Of a DNA stretch of 37,864 bases, positions 33,572-37,864 are shown in pieces (position 1 is the first letter of the stretch; each line of letters opens with the position of its first letter). The position numbers were made by a program, and so were the translations under genes. The DNA is from Candidatus Lokiarchaeota archaeon (GTDB taxonomy: Archaea; Asgardarchaeota; Thorarchaeia; Thorarchaeales; Thorarchaeaceae), in contig WJIL01000135.1 of the NCBI GenBank assembly GCA_014730275.1, positions 1-37,864 of the forward strand, written 5' to 3'. The notes below the pieces were generated by a model. It saw only the letters and a list, made by a program, of their open reading frames with translations. It was not told where the DNA came from and did no database searches.

Positions 33572-33808
33572 TCAATTCACGGCATTACAGAATTTTGTAG
33601 CAGGATTCAACCATCGTTCTTCCCCCTCAGCCGAGAGTATGACAGGCATGCCGTCGTGTATCCGTGCCACAGTCTTGTTCGGTGTGGTTGTGGCGAAGGT
33701 CACGCTGTACACGGTACGCTCACCATCTTCCGAGTTCCATGTCTCATAGATGCCAGGGAAAGCAAAGAGATCTCTGCTCTTCAGGTGGAAATAGAAGGGT
33801 GTCTTCTC
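33572..33808 (-). pseudogene. Decayed SRAP (YedK/HMCES) fragment
   Basis: The minus strand encodes 78 residues up to a TGA that read as the middle-to-C-terminal part of an SRAP (SOS response-associated peptidase) protein. EKTPFYFHLKSRDLFAFPGI matches the usual K-x-P-Y-Y-I-H-x-K-x-G-x-x-F-A-F-A-G-L-W segment, and the following ARIHDGMPVIL and ERWLNP match the active-site histidine motif (I-H-D-R-M-P-V-I-L) and its tail. The N-terminal half with the essential Cys2 is gone, a stop codon (TAG) lies upstream in the same frame, and the usual C-terminal VN...DDP tail is missing. SRAP proteins crosslink to abasic sites in single-stranded DNA. This copy cannot work; it overlaps the end of a membrane gene in another frame. 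Confidence 0.7.
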
Positions 33809-34367
33809 GCCGATTCTTCCAGAATAGAGCCCAAACAGCTACTCCCAACAAGATAATGATGCCTGAAAATACAAATATACCTAGAATTGCACATATAGTT
33901 GTATCGAAAAGCTCAGGGGCAGCTCGAGGCGGGATTATTGCGAACCGCCGCGTTTCAGAGAAGGGTCCTACTTCAGAGGAATTTGCGGAACGAACACGCC
34001 AGAACCAGAAGCCTTCATCAAGGTCTGTACCAGGGGTAAAGGAAGTAGTCTCCAAGTCTGTACGCTCAATGACATTTGGTGATGTGAAATTCTCGGTCAT
34101 ATCTATCTGGATAGTGTAACTTGTTGCGTTCTCGACTGGAGCCCAGGAAAACGTAGGGCGGGTTTCGTCAGTGGCAATCTCGTGTTCGGGAGAAATCAGT
34201 TGTGGGGGTGGTAAGGAGCTACTCAGAATCAAAGCATATCTACTCTCCATAGGTGCGTGCGAAAGTGGCGAGGTAAGACCCGATACTAAGTTGAGAATAC
34301 CAACGGATAGCAAAATCACAAGGCAAAGCGCCAAGAATCTTCTGGATTCGCGCCTCTTTGAGTTCAA
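33744..34367 (-). CDS. Signal peptide-FnIII-membrane anchor protein, C-terminus altered
   Basis: A 207-residue exported protein. The signal or anchor helix is at about residues 9-31. A fibronectin type III-like domain lies at about 55-145 (RPTFSWAPVENATSYTIQID onward, and FWFWRVRSANSSEVGPFSE, typical of the FnIII end). A membrane helix follows at about 150-180 and a KNRR stop-transfer motif. Everything after KNRR is read out of frame through the SRAP remnant, so the natural end may have been lost there. TTG start at 34367 with GGAGAG nine bases upstream; a TTG at 34376 is the alternative. It follows the secreted 262-residue gene by about 40 bases. Confidence 0.7.
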   Translation of the reverse strand: MNSKRRESRRFLALCLVILLSVGILNLVSGLTSPLSHAPMESRYALILSSSLPPPQLISPEHEIATDETRPTFSWAPVENATSYTIQIDMTENFTSPNVIERTDLETTSFTPGTDLDEGFWFWRVRSANSSEVGPFSETRRFAIIPPRAAPELFDTTICAILGIFVFSGIIILLGVAVWALFWKNRREDTLLFPPEEQRSLCFPWHL

Positions 34368-34415
34368 ATCATACAACTCTCCAATTCAGCTATGTTCCTC
34401 ATTTGGTGACGTATA

Positions 34416-35204
34416 TCACGTGTTATCTATGAATACATAGTGTTGGTCTTTATTGATGGTTACATCCACCTCACTTGGCACTGTAAAAGAGCCTTGTGAT
34501 TGATAGAATTCAACCCAACTGTCCCAGTGACCTGATGGATATCCATCGGAAGCATAGGCTTTAGTGTCCTGGAATTTCAAATCATTATCGGGAGCGTCTT
34601 GGACGAGGCCCTCCTCAAATAAGGTGAAGGATCGGCGAGTGTAAAAACCAACCTTAACCCAATCATCTAGTACAAAATAATTCCCACCAGTTTCAGCGGT
34701 TCGCGTATATTCTAAATACCCTTGAACATACATATTGAAGGTTATATAACCATCATCAGCTATCATTTCGAATGTATAATACCAGCCCTTATGCAGTTGT
34801 GGACCCCCGTGGGTGTGATATGTATACTCACCCCACCAGTTATGTTCCGTCCAGCTCCATATCAAATAGTAATCACCAGAATAGGCTCCAAAGCCAATTT
34901 GATCATAGCTAGCCCCAGGGGCATCTATACACGATAGTAGGGCATAATATCTCCACTCCGAACGATCTCCGGTACTTGGGATTTTGATTGTCGTTTGGAT
35001 CCTGACAGCTCTTTCAGAGACCCACCAAGGAGGAGTACTTCCAGCCCACCAACGATCAAGAGACTGCGAAGACAGAGCAATTGCATCTGGGGGTGCGAGT
35101 TGCGTATGGTTGGTTCCTTGAGTCGCAACGAATCCCATGCTAAGCAGAATCCCGATTACGAAGCATGTAGTGACTAGGTATTTCTTCAATTCTCGGTAAC
35201 TCAA
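34416..35204 (-). CDS. Secreted beta-rich protein of unknown family
   Basis: A 262-residue exported protein with a signal peptide (about 9-30). The mature part is rich in Trp, Tyr and Gly and strand-like: RWWAGSTPPWWVSERAVRIQ and HGGPQLHKGWYYTFEMIADD. The alternation resembles a concanavalin-type or jelly-roll lectin domain, which is an inference only. The single cysteine rules out disulfides. TTG start with AAAGGGGATT eight bases upstream, and a TATA box on the minus strand near 35251-35260 that gives a leader of about 26 bases. Likely cotranscribed with the FnIII protein, and perhaps a cell-surface carbohydrate binder. Confidence 0.7.
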   Translation of the reverse strand: MSYRELKKYLVTTCFVIGILLSMGFVATQGTNHTQLAPPDAIALSSQSLDRWWAGSTPPWWVSERAVRIQTTIKIPSTGDRSEWRYYALLSCIDAPGASYDQIGFGAYSGDYYLIWSWTEHNWWGEYTYHTHGGPQLHKGWYYTFEMIADDGYITFNMYVQGYLEYTRTAETGGNYFVLDDWVKVGFYTRRSFTLFEEGLVQDAPDNDLKFQDTKAYASDGYPSGHWDSWVEFYQSQGSFTVPSEVDVTINKDQHYVFIDNT

Positions 35205-35250
35205 TATTGAATCCCCTTTGACCTACCTAATAGTATTAATAATTGTTTGC

Positions 35251-35260
35251 TTATAAATAT
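35251..35260 (-). promoter_or_regulatory. TATA box of the secreted-protein operon
   Basis: Minus strand ATATTTATAA, in an AT-rich tract, predicting a start near 35230 and a leader of about 26 bases that carries the GGGGAT ribosome site. Confidence 0.45.
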
Positions 35261-35355
35261 TTTGTTAAATATTGTATAGCTAATACTATTATTATTATAA
35301 AACGATAGTTATAAGCTATAGACTGAAGGACAAAATACAGCAAAATCAATGGAAA

Positions 35356-35544
35356 GTGATTATGGGTCGGAACCTATTTACTCCCGGCACCGATACAAAG
35401 ATTGTCTTTCAACTCAGAATAGAACTCCAGGGGAGTGGGAATCAGTGCAGAGATTCAATTTTGGATTTCGCGAATGAATATCCAATGCAAATTCCGACAA
35501 TTATCAACTACGTACTTGAGAAAACCCAGACAGCTATGCGCTGA
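35356..35544 (+). pseudogene. Short reading frame with in-frame stop, possible broken gene
   Basis: A 62-residue frame (GTG 35356, or ATG 35362) with plausible folded character (DTKIVFQLRIELQGSGNQCR; FANEYPMQIPTIINYVLEKT). The same frame continues beyond its TGA for 47 more residues (FEKTEKELQNVEPSSLFDGE onward, to a TAA at about 35686-35688). A different frame then carries SREAIYFTVIPLENEIMKDE and onward to 35850. The pattern fits one gene broken by a stop and a frameshift, or simply chance. No family recognised. The TATAAAA at about 35296-35302 could be its promoter. Confidence 0.3.
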
Positions 35545-35985
35545 TTCGAAAAAACAGAAAAGGAACTTCAAAACGTAGAACCATCGAGCCTTTTTGATGG
35601 GGAAATGTCAGAGCGATATTATGATGAGATATTCGATACTTGGAGTCTTCATCTGAAAGAAAATACATATCTTTTGTCATTAAAGTAATTTAGAGACATT
35701 TGAAATCCCTCAAATCAAGAGAAGCGATTTACTTTACGGTCATTCCCCTCGAGAATGAGATTATGAAGGATGAGAATGTCTATGTATTGAGTTTGCTAGA
35801 TGACAGGTCACAGTTAAATCCGATAATTGCAAAGTTGGAATCCAACTAGAGAGGTAAGTCCGTGCTATAATGAAGATTAACGTATTCTCTGGTTTCCTTG
35901 AGAATAGCTACAAAAGTACAAAGCTAAGGATATCTCGGTAGATGGATGGCGAGAGCAAGCTCATGCATATCGTGGATATCCACAG
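35545..35985. other. AT-rich gene-poor stretch
   Basis: No confident gene. It contains the continuations of the broken frames described above. It also holds an inverted repeat TATTCTC (35883-35889)/GAGAATA (35900-35906) and a perfect 12-base palindrome GTGGATATCCAC (35972-35983) three bases beyond the stop of the minus-strand ParB-like gene. A hand count of 35641-35700 gives 16 G/C in 60 bases. Confidence 0.5.
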
Positions 35986-37065
35986 TCATCGCCTCTGCAA
36001 AGCCTCAACAATAGCCTCGCTGATGAGGTCATCAAGGGGTTTAGGTTCAACAGGAACAGTCACTATCCTTGTGACCAGTATCAACCCGTCATCTCTGTTT
36101 AGATCGTGCGGGAAGCCCTCTCGCCAGCAATCGTCTATGTGCAGCTCCTGCAAGTACTGAGGGATGTCCTCAAGTACAGGCCTGCCAGTAAGCGGGATGT
36201 TCCCCATCCCCACACGCATCACAGCGGTCTGGAATGCCTCGGTACTACCCCATGAATGAACATGTCCTAACCGCGAAGAGCTCCACGGTGCAGGAAGGTC
36301 GATTTCATCAAGCGGTACGGAACGCAGATAGTGCCTTGTCTGCTTACCTTTCACTGATTCCGTCACGAAAGCCATGGCAGCCCTACAGCCCAAGCTCTTA
36401 GCAACGTTCAACCTGTGGATGCCATCGGCTACTGCGTACTGGGGATAACTCCTCGTGTGGGGGTTCAGCGAAAGCCGGGGCAGATGGTCAGCAATCGGGA
36501 CAACCCACACCCGTTGATCTCCTTCAACAAGCTCGGACCTGTCTGTCTTTCCATGCCTACTGCTTGAGAAGTACCGGGCGGTCAGCGTGATATGTTCCTC
36601 GTAGAAATCGGAGACGACCTGTGCACTATCAAACTCGTACTTGATATGCCCGCTGAAAGCTGTGTGGATGATGGCTCCATTATCGTACGTCACATGCGCG
36701 GTCATGTTTTTCCCGGCAATACCGAATGTATAGGGAAGCGCGGTGCCAAAAACCACCGTGATTTGTTTCAGTCGGTCTGCACCAAATTCCACCCTTGAGC
36801 CTCCATGCATCACTTCAAAACTATACCCGCTGGTGTCTGGATATTTCTCTACATCGATCGAGTACGATAACGAGCTGTCGTTGACGAAACTGATATTGAT
36901 GGTCATGTCATCTCCACCAACACTGATGATGAAACTACTCTCGTCATCATGCTGAGCTTCATAGTGTTCATGCATTCGAGGCACAAACAGCATGAAGGTG
37001 CCCACGCCCACGGCTGCTGCCAGAATCAGGACCACGATGATACCTTTCTTCTGCCCGCCGTCCAT
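35986..37065 (-). CDS. Membrane-anchored protein with ParB/sulfiredoxin-like DGIHR motif
   Basis: A 359-residue protein with a single N-terminal helix (about 8-28), then a beta-rich middle (about 45-165) and a C-terminal part. In the latter, YAVADGIHRLNVAKSLGC followed by AAMAFV closely resembles the ParB/Srx nuclease-fold core, a D-G-x-H-R-x-x-A-A-x-x-L-G motif before a strand. An upstream RVWVVPIADHLPRLSLNPH suits the fold's first strand and N-P motif. The rest (GNIPLTGRPVLEDIPQYLQE) is not recognised. With one N-terminal helix the domain could lie outside or inside; no cleavage site is obvious. ATG 37065 is chosen because GGAG lies about nine bases upstream. Locally GC-rich compared with the adjoining AT-rich stretch. 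Confidence 0.65.
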   Translation of the reverse strand: MDGGQKKGIIVVLILAAAVGVGTFMLFVPRMHEHYEAQHDDESSFIISVGGDDMTINISFVNDSSLSYSIDVEKYPDTSGYSFEVMHGGSRVEFGADRLKQITVVFGTALPYTFGIAGKNMTAHVTYDNGAIIHTAFSGHIKYEFDSAQVVSDFYEEHITLTARYFSSSRHGKTDRSELVEGDQRVWVVPIADHLPRLSLNPHTRSYPQYAVADGIHRLNVAKSLGCRAAMAFVTESVKGKQTRHYLRSVPLDEIDLPAPWSSSRLGHVHSWGSTEAFQTAVMRVGMGNIPLTGRPVLEDIPQYLQELHIDDCWREGFPHDLNRDDGLILVTRIVTVPVEPKPLDDLISEAIVEALQRR

Positions 37066-37211
37066 GTCACTCAGCTCCTTGGCCCTGTTGCCAGGCATCA
37101 TATTTGATCCTATCAAGGCCCTAGACGCGTCTTATCTGCAGCAGCTCTAGATGCAGCACGAATCATATTTTCGGTCTGCTCGCCTCGGATAATAGTAGCG
37201 GTGATATGCAA

Positions 37212-37219
37212 TTATATGG
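37212..37219 (+). promoter_or_regulatory. TATA-like element upstream of the three-helix membrane gene
   Basis: TTATATGG at 37212-37219 would place the transcript start near 37242 and leave a leader of about 65 bases before ATG 37307. Confidence 0.3.
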
Positions 37220-37306
37220 GGTGTAATTTCCTTCTTGGCTTTACGATGATTTGAATGGAAACATAGAAAAGAATGAGTGTATGTGCTTAACAAAGAGGAG
37301 TTTCGC

Positions 37307-37636
37307 ATGCAACCTCAATTTACAATTAACATTCCAGGGGTAATATCTTTTATCATTCTGTTGGCAGTGCTTTTGCTGGTATTGGGGTTTGGCGAGAAAT
37401 CCAATCTACAGAAACGAAGGAATATGATTGGAGCAGGAACAATACTAATTGGCGTGGTTGTGATCTTAGGCCCTTTGTCGTTCTACATGTATCTCATTAC
37501 TGCAGTGAGCTTGGTGCTCGGTGTCTCTGACATCCTGCTGCTGTCTCTTAGCTCCGTCCTTGGTGGTGCAATCCTTGCAGCTGGATTCATGAATCTCACA
37601 AGACCCGTAGAGAAAGAAGAACCCACCCCGTTCTAA
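37307..37636 (+). CDS. Small three-helix membrane protein
   Basis: A 109-residue hydrophobic protein with helices at about residues 10-30, 42-62 and 64-98, the last long enough for two spans. A short positively charged loop (EKSNLQKRRN) after the first helix suggests its inside face. No family recognised. ATG 37307 is chosen over a GTG at 37277 because GAGGAG (37295-37300) lies six bases upstream. Confidence 0.65.
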   Translation: MQPQFTINIPGVISFIILLAVLLLVLGFGEKSNLQKRRNMIGAGTILIGVVVILGPLSFYMYLITAVSLVLGVSDILLLSLSSVLGGAILAAGFMNLTRPVEKEEPTPF

Positions 37637-37649
37637 GCATTGTTGGAGT

Positions 37650-37862
37650 TCATGCATCAGACACGCTGGCTGGGATATGCTGAGGATGGAGGCACTGTTT
37701 CTCTGACATTCCGTCTCCACTATGCGTTACCTCTAGTTCACACTCCGAGGATATAACCACATCTCCTTGGTCAACGTAGTAGGCGGCCCGGAATTCGTCA
37801 ACACCATGCATAAAGATGCCACAATCGTAGGAACCATCCTCAAACTCATTGAACCAGATGAA
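37650..37862 (-). CDS. Partial gene at the right edge, C-terminal 70 residues
   Basis: An open minus-strand frame enters from beyond the window and ends at a TGA at 37650-37652. The visible 70 residues (FIWFNEFEDGSYDCGIFMHG, then VDEFRAAYYVDQGDVVISSE and an acidic end) have normal protein composition with aromatic and acidic residues and no low-complexity bias. No family recognised. It converges on the three-helix membrane gene with 13 bases between. Confidence 0.5.
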   Translation of the reverse strand, partial: FIWFNEFEDGSYDCGIFMHGVDEFRAAYYVDQGDVVISSECELEVTHSGDGMSEKQCLHPQHIPASVSDA

Positions 37863-37864
37863 CC

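Noticed and set aside
35349-35477. A 42-residue plus-strand frame from ATG 35349
   Set aside because: Competes with the better frame at 35356 and has no recognisable content.

Overview
The window looks like a chromosomal segment of an archaeon, most likely an Asgard archaeon and possibly close to Thorarchaeota (inference). The evidence is: archaeal TATA boxes about 26 bases ahead of several starts, some apparently leaderless; GTG and TTG starts behind GGAG or GAGG ribosome sites; a Y-family polymerase ending in a PCNA-binding box; an F420-type LLM oxidoreductase; a histidine kinase with the archaeal-looking HDLSNVNQ box; surface proteins ending in a threonine-rich stalk and a membrane helix; and a small protein with strong gelsolin-domain character. 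No rRNA, tRNA, CRISPR array, phage or insertion sequence was seen.

Layout. 0.1-4.6 kb: DinB, SfsA, and an ABC ATPase/permease pair. 4.8-7.6 kb: a double-PAS histidine kinase carrying a C-terminal thioredoxin-like domain, then an LLM oxidoreductase. 7.8-13.2 kb: a membrane PH-domain protein, a leucine-rich repeat protein, a coiled-coil/winged-helix protein, a zinc-ribbon membrane protein, a pyruvate-kinase C-domain-like protein, and a small membrane protein coupled to an arylsulfotransferase-like propeller. 13.3-15.1 kb: adenine deaminase. 15.1-20.4 kb (minus strand): two coupled B-box-like zinc membrane proteins and a tightly overlapping leuB-leuC-leuD operon. 20.5-25.0 kb (plus): a 52-residue Cys-rich membrane miniprotein, a VIT/CCC1-family protein, and a coupled MoxR ATPase/VWA pair. 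25.0-29.2 kb: an unknown protein divergent from the gelsolin-like protein, a winged-helix regulator, YjbQ, a 95-residue unknown, a nitroreductase, and a triple-BON protein with signs of high expression.

29.3-37.9 kb is the accessory end. It holds a 1242-residue surface protein (seven-bladed SBBP propeller, Ig-like repeats, Thr stalk), a cold-shock protein, two secreted or membrane beta proteins, a decayed SRAP (YedK/HMCES) fragment, an AT-rich stretch with broken reading frames, and a GC-richer membrane-anchored protein with a ParB/sulfiredoxin-like DGIHR motif. A three-helix membrane protein and a partial gene at the right edge close the window.

Functionally, the clearest units are leucine biosynthesis (leuBCD), purine salvage (ade), DNA damage tolerance (dinB and the dead SRAP fragment), and a MoxR-VWA remodelling pair whose target is unknown. 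No complete new defence or mobile system could be demonstrated. The most unusual items are the kinase-thioredoxin fusion, the isolated gelsolin-like domain, the SRAP remnant overlapping a membrane gene, the ParB-like domain on a membrane anchor, and the Cys-cluster miniprotein.
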